A stretch of DNA of 64,000 nucleotides from positions 36,487 through 100,486 of IMG/VR virus record IMGVR_UViG_3300001041_000014. One strand, written 5' to 3'. The stretch is from a virus. Shown here one piece after another: positions 16,052 to 25,127 of the stretch. Numbering within the stretch: position 1 is the stretch's first letter; each line of letters begins with the position of its first letter. Made by a program: the position numbers and the translations under genes. The notes beneath the pieces were generated by a model. The model did not search any database. It saw only the letters and a list, made by a program, of their open reading frames with translations, and was not told where the DNA came from.

Positions 16052-18187
16052 TTACTTTTTCTTTTTCTTAAAACTCATCTTAGGTATATTCTTTAGCTTG
16101 TAATTCTCTATAGCCCTATTCATAAAGTACTCATGAATGTTAAAAACATTGGTATCTTTAAGTAACTTATAACATCCTTTATCATCCATTAAATAAGTAT
16201 TGAAGTTATCTTTAAAATATGAATCTAGTATATTTAATAGTTTACTTCTAACCTCAGCGTCAGTTAATGGAATTAATAATTCAAATCTCTTATTTAAATT
16301 ACGAGTTAATAAATCGGCACTGGATATAAATAACAATGGTTTATTTGAATTGTAGAAATAATATATTCGACTATGCTCTAAGAATCTACCCACAATACTT
16401 CTAATGGATATATTCTTGTTAATAGCTTTCATTGAGCAAATTCCTCTACATATGAGATTAATTTTAACTCCAGCCTCGGATGCTTTATAAAGTTTCTTAA
16501 TCATCCCCTTATCAGATAATGAATTTAATTTGAAAGTAATAGAAGCTTTATTACCTTCTTTGGCTATAGCTATTTCACGATCAATTAGTTCATATAACTT
16601 ACTTCTTAAATTATAAGGAGAAAAGAATAACTTATTCACTTCAATAGTTGGTTCTGAAAATCCTGATAGTATATTGAAAACTGTCAGTAAATCCTCACCA
16701 ATCTTTTCCTTAGATGTAAAGTATGATAGATCGGTATATATCTTCGCTGTAGTATCGTTATAATTACCAGTTCCGAGATGAGAATATAATCGTAAACCCT
16801 TATTACTTTTCCTAACTACAATAATAAATTTACAATGAGTTTTAAATTCCTCGACTCCATAGATCAATTTACATCCAGATAGTTTTAATTTTTCAATTAA
16901 AGATATATTTCGATCTTCATCAAAACGAGCCTTTATTTCTAATAATACACTAACTTGTTTACCATTCTCAGCAGCTCTACATAAAGCCTCAACTATTGGT
17001 GAATCTGGTGAGGATACTCTATATAGAGTTTGCTTAATGGCAAGTACATTTGGATCAACAGATGCATGTTCAATGAAATTTACAACAGGGGAATAACTCT
17101 CATATGGATGGTGGAGAATTATATCATTAGTATCAATTGCTGTAAACATATCATGTTCACCTATCAATTCTTGAGGAAACTGAGGACTGAATGGGACATA
17201 TTCCAATGAAGCATTTTTGATTGGTGAATTAGATAGGAATGATAAGTTTAATATCATATTCGATTTAAAAATATGTCGTTTATTTAAATCGAATATATTT
17301 ACCAATAACTTTAGAATGTGTTTGGGAATATCTTCTGTCACATCCATGAATATTGGTTGACTTAACTCCCTTTGAAGTAAATTCTGTTTCATACGATCTG
17401 TGATATAGATATCCGTATCATTATCTAGATCTATATTAGCTTCCTTTAGTATCCTCATACAACCTTTATATAAAATAGTTTTATTGATGAATATTCTATG
17501 AAGGAAATTAAATACTATCTCTTCTAATAAGATATATTTATCCTCCTCAATGTCATCACTTTCTATCTTATAGATTCGATCTAAAGATTTATCTAGGGTT
17601 ATTAATGATATGACCTCTAGATTTCGATTATGATTATCCTTTAATGAAACCACTATATTAAGTTGTCTAGATTTCAGTGAAGGAAGTTCTTTAGAAGTAT
17701 CATAAGTGATAGGAGTTATTAATGGGTATATATTACGAGAGAATAACTTTTCAACATATCCTTTCTCTTTACTGCTCAATTCACTAAATTTACAAATATG
17801 AATGTTATTTTTATTGAGCTTACTGACTAACTTTTCATATGTCTGTAATTGAAGATGTTTAAATTTAAGTATTTCATCAAGAGTTTGTTCATATTCTTCC
17901 ATAGCTGTTAAACCTGACAATTCTTCTTGATCACTATTTAAATCAAGCTTATTTAATAAGTATGAAAATCTAACCATTGTAAATTCATCTAAGTTTGAAG
18001 CAGTGATTCCAAGATACTTTAATTTTTCTAATAATGGAATCTCTTTCCTTAATGCTTGATGTAACACCCGTTTATTAAAATCAAGAAAACTCAATTCTCG
18101 ATTTATATAATACTTCGGTGCGTCAAATTTAGATGCTAGATCAAGTATCTCTTTATGGTATGCATCATTGATATCAGTATAATTCAT
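16052..18187 (-). CDS. ppk1: Polyphosphate kinase 1
   Basis: 711 residues, the usual length of PPK1, which reversibly makes polyphosphate from ATP. Family hallmarks are intact: N-terminal YINRELSFLDFNKRVL and ASNLDEFTMVRFS; HHPYESYSPVVNFI near 359-372; KQTLYRVSSPDSPIVEAL near 385-402; the autophosphorylated His451 in EFKTHCKF; SHLGTGNYND near 469; and the second catalytic-region His605 in RFLEHSRIYYF. No truncation is visible and the start follows CGGAGG. It has its own promoter motif 38 nt upstream and a terminator downstream, so it is a self-contained unit. PPK1 is a cellular enzyme and unexpected in a phage; base composition matches the neighbours, so it is not obviously a recent import. 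Confidence 0.95.
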   Translation of the reverse strand: MNYTDINDAYHKEILDLASKFDAPKYYINRELSFLDFNKRVLHQALRKEIPLLEKLKYLGITASNLDEFTMVRFSYLLNKLDLNSDQEELSGLTAMEEYEQTLDEILKFKHLQLQTYEKLVSKLNKNNIHICKFSELSSKEKGYVEKLFSRNIYPLITPITYDTSKELPSLKSRQLNIVVSLKDNHNRNLEVISLITLDKSLDRIYKIESDDIEEDKYILLEEIVFNFLHRIFINKTILYKGCMRILKEANIDLDNDTDIYITDRMKQNLLQRELSQPIFMDVTEDIPKHILKLLVNIFDLNKRHIFKSNMILNLSFLSNSPIKNASLEYVPFSPQFPQELIGEHDMFTAIDTNDIILHHPYESYSPVVNFIEHASVDPNVLAIKQTLYRVSSPDSPIVEALCRAAENGKQVSVLLEIKARFDEDRNISLIEKLKLSGCKLIYGVEEFKTHCKFIIVVRKSNKGLRLYSHLGTGNYNDTTAKIYTDLSYFTSKEKIGEDLLTVFNILSGFSEPTIEVNKLFFSPYNLRSKLYELIDREIAIAKEGNKASITFKLNSLSDKGMIKKLYKASEAGVKINLICRGICSMKAINKNISIRSIVGRFLEHSRIYYFYNSNKPLLFISSADLLTRNLNKRFELLIPLTDAEVRSKLLNILDSYFKDNFNTYLMDDKGCYKLLKDTNVFNIHEYFMNRAIENYKLKNIPKMSFKKKKK

Positions 18188-18224
18188 TATCCATTCCTCC
18201 GTTTATTTTATTATGTATGACATT

Positions 18225-18234
18225 ATAATATATA
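18225..18234 (-). promoter_or_regulatory. Putative phage promoter for ppk1, TATATATTAT motif
   Basis: Minus-strand TATATATTAT ends 37 nt before the ppk1 ATG, just downstream of a terminator at 18250-18285. This is the standard arrangement for the motif in this window. Confidence 0.55.
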
Positions 18235-18249
18235 CTTAAAAAAATAGAT

Positions 18250-18285
18250 AAAAAAAAGAGATTGATATCGTTTCCGATATCAATC
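18250..18285 (-). terminator. Rho-independent terminator
   Basis: An 11-bp stem (GATTGATATCG and complement) with a TTTC/GAAA loop, followed on the minus strand by a run of T. It overlaps the end of the gene at 18280. Confidence 0.8.
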
Positions 18286-18606
18286 AAAATCTTCATAGAT
18301 ATTAATTATTACATTCTTTTCTCTTTCAGTAATTCGTATACTAGTATTCACAGAATTATATCTAGTTGTATACATAACATTATTATCATGTTTAAATAGA
18401 GATATGGAAAATGTCTTATCGATTATATCGATTTTAAATACATCACATGTCGTGACAACACCGTTTATAATTATAGGAACATCTAATGTTATCATTTTAT
18501 TCACTTCAATTTCATTAACAATTGATTTATCTTTAATATATAAGGTTATCTTTAAATTATTATGAGGAGTCAACCAAAGTTTTTTGACTATTGTTTCATA
18601 ATCCAA
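18280..18606 (-). CDS. Hypothetical protein
   Basis: 108 residues from a TTG start with GGGGG upstream. It is a small beta-rich protein with no cysteines beyond one and no membrane segment. It lies 17 nt after the larger gene at 18624 and shares its terminator, so the two are co-transcribed and may form one virion component. Confidence 0.5.
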   Translation of the reverse strand: MDYETIVKKLWLTPHNNLKITLYIKDKSIVNEIEVNKMITLDVPIIINGVVTTCDVFKIDIIDKTFSISLFKHDNNVMYTTRYNSVNTSIRITEREKNVIINIYEDFD

Positions 18607-18623
18607 TTTTCTATTACCCCCTA

Positions 18624-19868
18624 TTATTTTTCTTCAGTAAATCCATATAGAGTTTCTATTAAATTGTTAATATATAACGTATTTACATATACTACTAATC
18701 TATATGTTGAAATTGTATTAACTACATTAGTTGTCAGTATAAGTTTAGTCATATCGATTGAGTAGTCATTATTGAGTGGATCTAATAATGCATTGTCTTT
18801 CATAATTGATATTTTTAAGAATACACTTGTAGGTATTCCTTTATCTATATGATATTGAATGATGTCAATTAAACTATTATTGAACAATGTTGATATATCC
18901 ATTTCGTCCGGTTGTCGATCACTATCAACACCATACATTGAAGATGAGTACATATTCCATCCTTCTGGGATGGTTTCATCAAATAAATTACTTATAGTAA
19001 ATACTGGTATTATTGTATTACTATCAGCTATGATAGATAAATCAATATTGCGTATAACGTCCGGATTTTGAGTGAAATAATAGTATAGGCCCGCCGTATT
19101 AAATTCAGTGGATATTGTAAAATTAATCGTAAATGCATCAGATATAAAACCCTTCTTACTACCATCATCTACACTTAAGTTAGTAAATACAGTATCAATT
19201 TTTGCAGGATAAAATCGAAAGAATTCATCTCTACCAGTTGAGTTTTTCATTTTGTATGTTACGGGATACGCTGATTTATTATTAATATAATCAAGAAAAG
19301 GTTTAACACTCATATTCTCATCATATAACGGTATATTAATATCCGATGCTAATACCCCTAATAATTCCTTAGGAACAAAGCTTTCTAAAGCAGTTTCTAA
19401 ATAAAAATTATGATCTTGTCGTATCTTATTTTTTAAAAACATAACTTGGTTAATTTGCTCCATTTGAGATTCAACTATTACTGATATATCAAAAAACATC
19501 TTTATTCTATTAAGTAGAAATTTCATGTAAATTCCTTTTTCAGTATCTCCAATAAACTCTTGTAAATTACTAAAATCTAAATCCATGTAATTATCTGTAA
19601 TACGTTGAGTTAAAAATGTTCCATATAGAAAGTTATCTTGATCATTTAACTCAATACGTGGTCGTATTAATAATATTGGTTTATTCTTTTTCATAAATTC
19701 TTTAGTTGAATTTTGAAATATATTAAATTCTCTATATGCTATAGTTGAACTTATATGAGTTGTTTTAAAATAGTGCTTGGGAAATATATTCTTAACAAAC
19801 TCTGTTATGAATGCAGTTACATTTCCATATGTATGAGCCATTGATGTTGAAGCTAATGCATATTCCAT
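18624..19868 (-). CDS. Putative virion structural protein
   Basis: 414 residues after GAGGTGATG. The N-terminal half is helical and the C-terminal half beta-rich (FTINFTISTEF, PVFTISNLFDE, LTTNVVNTISTYRLVVYVNTLYI). No catalytic motif is seen. The composition resembles the large proteins at 26903-30392, which suggests a tail or capsid role. It is first in its unit after a terminator. Confidence 0.5.
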   Translation of the reverse strand: MEYALASTSMAHTYGNVTAFITEFVKNIFPKHYFKTTHISSTIAYREFNIFQNSTKEFMKKNKPILLIRPRIELNDQDNFLYGTFLTQRITDNYMDLDFSNLQEFIGDTEKGIYMKFLLNRIKMFFDISVIVESQMEQINQVMFLKNKIRQDHNFYLETALESFVPKELLGVLASDINIPLYDENMSVKPFLDYINNKSAYPVTYKMKNSTGRDEFFRFYPAKIDTVFTNLSVDDGSKKGFISDAFTINFTISTEFNTAGLYYYFTQNPDVIRNIDLSIIADSNTIIPVFTISNLFDETIPEGWNMYSSSMYGVDSDRQPDEMDISTLFNNSLIDIIQYHIDKGIPTSVFLKISIMKDNALLDPLNNDYSIDMTKLILTTNVVNTISTYRLVVYVNTLYINNLIETLYGFTEEK

Positions 19869-19934
19869 ATTTCATCACCTCTATCTATATTTTATAACGA
19901 TCATTATATTAAATAAATGTTGACCATAAGATAA

Positions 19935-19970
19935 AAAAATAAAGGTGATGTAAAAATCATCCTTTATTTT
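19935..19970 (-). terminator. Rho-independent terminator
   Basis: A stem of AAAATAAAGG-TGAT against ATCA-CCTTTATTTT with a one-base bulge, and a T run on the minus strand. It closes the small-gene block 19977-21336. Confidence 0.7.
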
Positions 19971-19976
19971 TATCAC

Positions 19977-20384
19977 TTATAATCGTTGTGGCACTTTAGG
20001 GACTGATCCGTTATACTTACTATAAAACATATTATTATCAATTTGGATAATAGTAACTGTCCGTGTACGAGAAACAATACTAATGTTAGCGGCCATCATT
20101 TTTATATGTATACCACTCTTTGAATTTACTACATTAACATTAGTTCCGTTCATCAATTCACGCACTCCCGATACTTTACGTATAAGTGGAAATCCATATA
20201 TAATGACAGTATCAAACGTCGGACCATATAATATTTTTACTTTATCAACTCTTAAATTCAATCCATCGATATTTATAATACCACCAGTTTTAATATTATA
20301 GGGTATACCATCAATCATAATCAATACACCTGTTGCTATAAGACATCCCACAGAAAGCAATAACCAGCATATAATAAACCACAT
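19977..20384 (-). CDS. Single-pass membrane protein
   Basis: 135 residues. The first 23 residues (MWFIICWLLLSVGCLIATGVL) are a membrane anchor or uncleaved signal; the rest is a beta-rich domain. Segments NIDGLNLRVDKVKILYGPTFDTVII and VTIIQIDNNMFYSK align with NDMYLKVHEISIFKGYSLDTATL and IVDIELDNDFFG of the gene at 20602-20970. The two are therefore paralogues with the same topology. Confidence 0.6.
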   Translation of the reverse strand: MWFIICWLLLSVGCLIATGVLIMIDGIPYNIKTGGIINIDGLNLRVDKVKILYGPTFDTVIIYGFPLIRKVSGVRELMNGTNVNVVNSKSGIHIKMMAANISIVSRTRTVTIIQIDNNMFYSKYNGSVPKVPQRL

Positions 20385-20397
20385 AATTTACTCCCCC

Positions 20398-20580
20398 TCA
20401 TACTTTTAATATTTCCTTTTTAACTTTAGATGAGTTAACTTTGGTAATATCAGACATTATGAGATTTGAATTATTGGGATATTCTTTCACTTTCCGGATA
20501 CATGTTTGAGATAGACAAACTTCTAATTTACAATTAATAAATATTCCATGAATACAATAGTTTAACTTATTGTCCATCAA
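20398..20580 (-). CDS. Small cysteine-containing protein
   Basis: 60 residues with four cysteines (residues about 9, 17, 22, 27) and a basic C-terminus, located between two paralogous membrane proteins. Start follows GAAGGGAGGG. No known family. Confidence 0.5.
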   Translation of the reverse strand: MMDNKLNYCIHGIFINCKLEVCLSQTCIRKVKEYPNNSNLIMSDITKVNSSKVKKEILKV

Positions 20581-20601
20581 TTCCCTCCCTTCAAATATTT
20601 A

Positions 20602-20970
20602 TCACCCAAAGAAATCATTATCTAACTCAATATCAACGATTATTGGCGATCTATCTGTTATTCTAATATGAGCAATAGTCATATGTGATCGTACTGTGAG
20701 GTTCTTTTCTAATACTTTTAATGTTGTACCAACATTAATCCTCTTAAATGTGTTAAGATGTCGTTTCTCAATATTACGTGAACATCGGAGTGTAGCGGTA
20801 TCAAGAGAATAACCTTTGAATATTGAAATTTCATGAACCTTTAAATACATATCATTCACATATATAAAATCATTTTCCACAATAGCGAGTGGTCGTTTTA
20901 AATAAATGTGTATTGAGCCAACAGCAACACATATCAATATACCTATTATTGAATAAATCAAAAATAACAT
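20602..20970 (-). CDS. Single-pass membrane protein, paralogue of 19977-20384
   Basis: 122 residues: N-terminal membrane segment (LFLIYSIIGILICVAVGSIHIYL), then a beta-rich domain with the motif YVNDMYLKVHEISIFKGYSLDTATLRC and the ending VDIELDNDFFG. Start follows AAAGGAGG. The orientation predicts the domain outside the membrane or on its cytoplasmic face; this cannot be decided here. Confidence 0.6.
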   Translation of the reverse strand: MLFLIYSIIGILICVAVGSIHIYLKRPLAIVENDFIYVNDMYLKVHEISIFKGYSLDTATLRCSRNIEKRHLNTFKRINVGTTLKVLEKNLTVRSHMTIAHIRITDRSPIIVDIELDNDFFG

Positions 20971-21027
20971 AATTTTCCTCCTTTAAATTTAAGAATATGA
21001 GGAAGTTTTTTAACTCCCTCATATAGT

Positions 21028-21336
21028 TTATACCACTGTGATCTTAGATATTCCATAAAAACCGAGTAGTCTACAATATTCTTTCACTTTATCCATATCA
21101 ACAGTATCATCATTTAATACCAACGGCCTATTGCATTTGAGGATCAACTGACTGAATATAAATGATGATATAATCGTACCTGGACTTAATAATTTGTTAT
21201 TAATAAACATATTTGTGAAATTACAATTAATAACATAATAGTTATCAGATTCTACTAACTTTACAGCAATTAAATCATAATATCCTAAACTTGTTCCAAA
21301 TAAATTAAATACATGATCGATAGTTTTCTTTGCCAT
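21028..21336 (-). CDS. Hypothetical protein
   Basis: 102 residues after GGAGGTATG. Mixed alpha/beta, soluble. Segments IAVKLVESDNYYVINCNFTNMFINNKLLSPGTII are beta-rich and recall the soluble domains of the two membrane proteins downstream. Function unknown. Confidence 0.5.
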   Translation of the reverse strand: MAKKTIDHVFNLFGTSLGYYDLIAVKLVESDNYYVINCNFTNMFINNKLLSPGTIISSFIFSQLILKCNRPLVLNDDTVDMDKVKEYCRLLGFYGISKITVV

Positions 21337-21353
21337 ATATTCATACCTCCATT

Positions 21354-21425
21354 TTATTTAAAGAATATATAGTATATTAATCCCACTAATAGTGACCAAT
21401 AGACAATACTAAATAAACGTTTCAT
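21354..21425 (-). CDS. 23-residue membrane peptide
   Basis: The frame MKRLFSIVYWSLLVGLIYYIFFK starts after AGAGGGGTGGG and is almost wholly a membrane helix with basic ends. It lies between the end of the beta' gene and 21028-21336. The excellent ribosome-binding site and clean composition argue that it is real. Confidence 0.55.
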   Translation of the reverse strand: MKRLFSIVYWSLLVGLIYYIFFK

Positions 21426-21442
21426 ACTACCCACCCCTCTTT

Positions 21443-24400
21443 TTAAATATTGTTAAACTCATATAGACCAATAAGTTGATCTTTTAGTAGATTGAAATCA
21501 TCATTAAATAATCCATCATTTCTAGAAATGAACATATTCTTTCTCGGATTAAATGTCTTATCATAAGCTTTAATTAGTTTCTTAGTCTTCAGTGAAATAA
21601 TATTCAATATATCCTTTATATTCATATAGATTATAAATCTATACAGTTCTCTTATGAACTTCCCTAATACTCATTAGGATAATAGACTATATCTTCGATA
21701 GATTTAATCTATCGGTTTCCCATTTCAATACATAAAGTATCTACGAGTTCTCACTCTAGTCGTTGAACCTTTCTCTTATATAAGAGACTTGGCTGCGGAT
21801 TGTCCAATCTTAAACATTATTACATTAGTAGTCTAAGCTTTAAGGATATTCCCGTCAATTAAAGAATCACCGGTCATATACATTGGCCGTCGAACACCAC
21901 ATCCTATATTTTCATATAGGGGTGGACCATATCTTCATCCAATATTATATATCTATAGTATTGGAGCCATGCGCTTCCCAATCGGCCCGCAAACCGACCA
22001 GTACTCTACTCAATCATATGTTATATAATCTATAACATACGATTGCTCGATGGCCTCTACACCGTTTCCTATTAATCGGCTTAGTTCGCAATAAGCCCAA
22101 TCATCAGATTTCTTAATTACTTCTTCACGTTTTTTACTACTTAGATAAAATACATAGTAACCTTTTATTTTTATTCCCTTTCGTAAAGCATTTGTTACAT
22201 TATTTCTATCTTTTCCAATCATATCACCAAATAATTTACCACTATCCACAATTAGACATACATTATCTTTAAATGCTAAAATTTTATGAGACTTTTTTCT
22301 TTTAGTTATGGCAGTTTCAGTCAAGCCTATATGAGAACTAGACATTAAATCTTTAGTTCTCTGATTTAATGGTTCTTGTAAATTACCTCCTCTTGAATTA
22401 TATCCATATTTAGGATCATTGGATTTAAATAAGGATATAAAATATTTCTCTTTATCGTCTAAGTCTTTTTTAGAAAACGCTTCATCTAAAACTTTAAATT
22501 CAAAATTTTCATATCCATATTCTTCTATAACTTTAGTAATATGAAAATTATATCTCTTACTGGATGAGGATTTACGGTTTTTATGTTCATTTTTTCGCCT
22601 CTCAAGATTTACAGTCTGTCCGATATATACCTTAGTATCTATTAAATTTCTCATTATATAAACTACCCCATATGGTTTAATCAGTATACGCAAGATATTT
22701 CACCATCCTAACTGTTTGTAGATTGTTTGCGAACTTACAATTAATAGGAACTTGGCACGGTATTGTCACGCTATCCATATTTCAGGACCGTAGATTCTCT
22801 TACGAAGCTTATTCTGCATATTTCGCTTCTACCGTTAGCAAGAGCATAATATATCTCTCACACCGCTTGTTAGGCGTTCACATGGAACTCGTTATAATAT
22901 TACTATTATAACCGGACTTTGTTACAAATCCGCGTTTAGTACTCGTAATATTTGAATAGGTAAACTCATAGTATAATCATCTTTATATTCATTTTTAATA
23001 TCAACTATCTTCATTAAGAGTTCAGATCCGTAATTAATTGTCCCGAGTTCGAGATACACGTAACGTAGCTCAGTTCTCTTATGAACTTCCCTAACTTTCA
23101 TTAGGATATAAGACTATATCTTCATCTTATAAAGATGCTTTCATTTCGATTTAAGGGAATCTCACCCACCTACTTAGGCCCTACTCCTATTGTGTATTTC
23201 AACACTAAAGGATAGTCGTTGAACCTTTCTCTTATATAAGAGACTTGGCTGCGGATTGTCCAATCTTCATTTACGAAGCCCTAAGGAGTTTCCCGTCAAT
23301 TAAAATAGTTTACTCTTATAGATCACTCTATAACGCCCCACATTATTTAGGGTTTCGGTTTATGATCACTCGTGGTTTTCTTTTCTTAACTAGGTACATC
23401 ATCACTTCATAAATCTTCTTGTTATAGTTGATACTTGCTTTAAACCATTGCTCATATGCTTCATTTTCAGAAATATCATTCATCTTAACGACATGAGCAA
23501 TTATTTCATATTTAAATAGCTCTAGAAAAGCAAGATACCCTAATCTTATTTCATCGGATTTTAGTTGTGGGTCCGGTATAATTACATTTCTTGAACTAAA
23601 GTTGATCCTACCACCGAGAATTTGCAGTCGTAGACATTATTTGTAAAATAATGCAAAGGAATTTCACCTCTCTCTATCTTTCAATAGAAGTTCAGACTAT
23701 ATCATCATCTCCAACGAGATGCATTTTATTTCGATTTAAGGGAATCTCACCCACCTACTTAGGCCCTACTCCTATTGTGTATTTCAACACTAAAGGATAG
23801 TCGTTGAACCTTTCTCTTATATAAAAGAGACTTGGATGCGGATTGCCCAATCTTCCATAAAGAAGTTCTAAGAATATTCCCGCAATTAAAAATAGTTTTC
23901 AACGTAAATCACTCTACGATGGGACAAACTCCATCCTTTATGTGGCCCGACTTCTGATTAATTTCAGAGAAGATTAATTGCCATAGATCAATAACTTTCT
24001 TTTGCATTGATTGTAATATAGTTGGTTCATCCATCTTACTTGTTTTAACTTTCATGCCATTAACATTAGGCATTGGACCTTTAGTATTTAATAATCGTGA
24101 TAATGAAAATATGGCATTATACTTTCTATCAATAAAGTTATAGTAATAACTTTCACCTTTAAATGATACTGGTCTTAAAACAGAAGAATAAACTGGTAAA
24201 CAAAATGTAAATACTTTTTCTCTTTCAGCTAATACTTCATTAACTAAGTCAATCTTATTCTTTTTCTTATCTTTATAATAAAACAAGATTTCATCGAAAC
24301 GTTCTCTGAATTCAATCAAACCAATACCTTTAAATGGATTCTTACCCTCTTTACTTAAAGCAATTCCTTCTCTAGTTATGTCCTTATCATATTCAATTAT

Positions 24401-25127
24401 CTCATTAAATACTTTATCACCTATAATAGATTTAATCATCTTATAGAATATCGGATGAATAATTTCATGATGTTGTAGTTTTATCCATCCTGTGATTTTC
24501 ATATCAACATCTTTAAAAACTACTTTAGTACCACACATTTTACATATTTCATCTTCGTAAACTCTACCTTTTAAATCTTTACATTTACAGGAATATCTTT
24601 CTGCAAATGCATCTTCATCCCCCCACGATACTTTCATATAGATTGTAACTCTATACAGTTCTCAAATGAACTTCCCTAATGTTAATTAGGATACAAGACT
24701 ATATCATCAACCTAATTAATTAGGTTGCTCTCTATTTCAATATAACAATTATATTTACGAGATTTCTCTAGTCGTTGAACCATATCTATTTAATAGAATT
24801 TTGGATGCGGATCATACAATCTTAAACGTTATTACTATATAAGTAGTTTAAGCTCTAAGGAGATCCCCGCAATTAAGAGAGTTTACAACATGTATTACTA
24901 CATGAAGGGACTAATAATTAATCCGAAGCGTATCTACTTGAGTGCATACCATTATATGATTTTTCTTTCTTACCATTTGAATCATCAGGTTTCCCTTTAA
25001 AGGTTTTCTCATCCTTTTTCTTAAAAGCAACTTCAGTAATTTCAAAACCTTTACCAGTTATAAAATCTTTTTCACACTCCTTATTCCAATCTAATTTAAC
25101 TAATTTCACTCCTGTGGGTTGGCTCAT
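21443..25127 (-). CDS. Phage RNA polymerase beta' subunit, N-terminal protein; split by five group I introns
   Basis: Six exons (25127-24921, 24625-23933, 23624-23349, 23041-22928, 21894-21886, 21613-21443) join in frame to 489 residues. Diagnostic beta' features appear in order: zinc ribbon CxC-x12-CxxC at C82, C84, C97, C100; GGRINFSSRNVIIPDPQLK near 304-322 (the conserved GRVDYSGRSVIVPGP region); INRNPTINYGS near 388-398; and NADFDGD at 428-434, whose three aspartates bind the catalytic magnesium. The end (FNPRKNMFISRNDGLFND) is typical of phage beta' N-terminal proteins. Start is ATG at 25127 with GGAGG upstream. The partner C-terminal half is encoded just upstream (25330-26819). Exons 1-4 are all phase 0. 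Confidence 0.9.
21614..21885 (-). ncRNA. Group I intron 5 of the beta'-N gene
   Basis: The intron is 272 nt and immediately follows the 9-nt exon. P1 is CGGC|CA paired with UGACCG, which places a C-A wobble at the splice site instead of the usual U-G. R (GTTCAACGACTAGAG) and S (AAGATATAGTC) are present. It ends ATGAATATAAAG. No ORF is present. Confidence 0.75.
21886..21894 (-). other. 9-nt microexon encoding Phe-Asp-Gly of the RNA polymerase active site
   Basis: TTCGACGGC lies between the end of intron 4 (ATGTGGTG) and the start of intron 5. It supplies exactly F-D-G, completing N-A-D | F-D-G | D-I-L-N. The middle catalytic aspartate therefore lies on its own exon. Confidence 0.75.
21895..22927 (-). 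ncRNA. Group I intron 4 of the beta'-N gene, carrying a GIY-YIG endonuclease
   Basis: The intron is 1033 nt. P1 pairs exon CGGAU(UU) with AGUCCG, with U-G at the junction after the NAD codon. A possible S-type element GAAGATATGGTCC lies near 21940. The usual R element found in the other ten introns is absent, so it belongs to a different structural type. Most of its length is the endonuclease gene at 22010-22693. Confidence 0.65.
22010..22693 (-). CDS. GIY-YIG intron homing endonuclease
   Basis: 227 residues from a TTG start with GGATGG upstream. The catalytic domain has GVVYIMRN (GIY) and KVYIGQT (YIG), then the Arg-containing helix NLERRKNEHKN. The middle holds a NUMOD3-like segment (NQRTKDLMSSSHIGLTETAITKRKKS). 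The C-terminal part (GKDRNNVTNALRKGIKIKGYYVFYL) looks like a helix-turn-helix of intron-encoded nucleases. It lies wholly inside intron 4, at the polymerase active-site codons, and would cut intronless alleles to spread the intron. It is the only homing endonuclease gene among the eleven introns. Confidence 0.9.
   Translation of the reverse strand: MRILIKPYGVVYIMRNLIDTKVYIGQTVNLERRKNEHKNRKSSSSKRYNFHITKVIEEYGYENFEFKVLDEAFSKKDLDDKEKYFISLFKSNDPKYGYNSRGGNLQEPLNQRTKDLMSSSHIGLTETAITKRKKSHKILAFKDNVCLIVDSGKLFGDMIGKDRNNVTNALRKGIKIKGYYVFYLSSKKREEVIKKSDDWAYCELSRLIGNGVEAIEQSYVIDYITYD
23042..23348 (-). ncRNA. Group I intron 3 of the beta'-N gene
   Basis: The intron is 307 nt. P1 pairs exon CCCU with GGGG, with U-G at the junction. 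P2 is TTATAGAGTGATCTATAA. The R element is the variant GTTCAACGACTATCC and S is present. It splits INRNP|TINYGS. It shares a 96-bp identical block with intron 2. Confidence 0.8.
23625..23932 (-). ncRNA. Group I intron 2 of the beta'-N gene
   Basis: The intron is 308 nt. P1 pairs exon GGAU with GUCC, with U-G at the junction. P2 is CGTAGAGTGATTTACG. It has the variant R element GTTCAACGACTATCC. It ends TCTACGACTG. Removal joins SGHIKD to QILGGRINFSS. Confidence 0.8.
24626..24920 (-). ncRNA. Group I intron 1 of the beta'-N gene
   Basis: The intron is 295 nt. P1 pairs exon GGAU(U) with AGUCC. The R element is GTTCAACGACTAGAG and S is present. It ends ATGAAAGTATCG. Removal joins HSSRYASD to WGDEDAF, a conserved stretch before the zinc ribbon. 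Confidence 0.8.

Noticed and set aside
21443-25127. Inteins as the cause of the split polymerase and helicase
   Set aside because: The intervening segments are short, non-coding (one excepted) and carry RNA-intron core elements. No intein Cys/His-Asn splice motifs are encoded.
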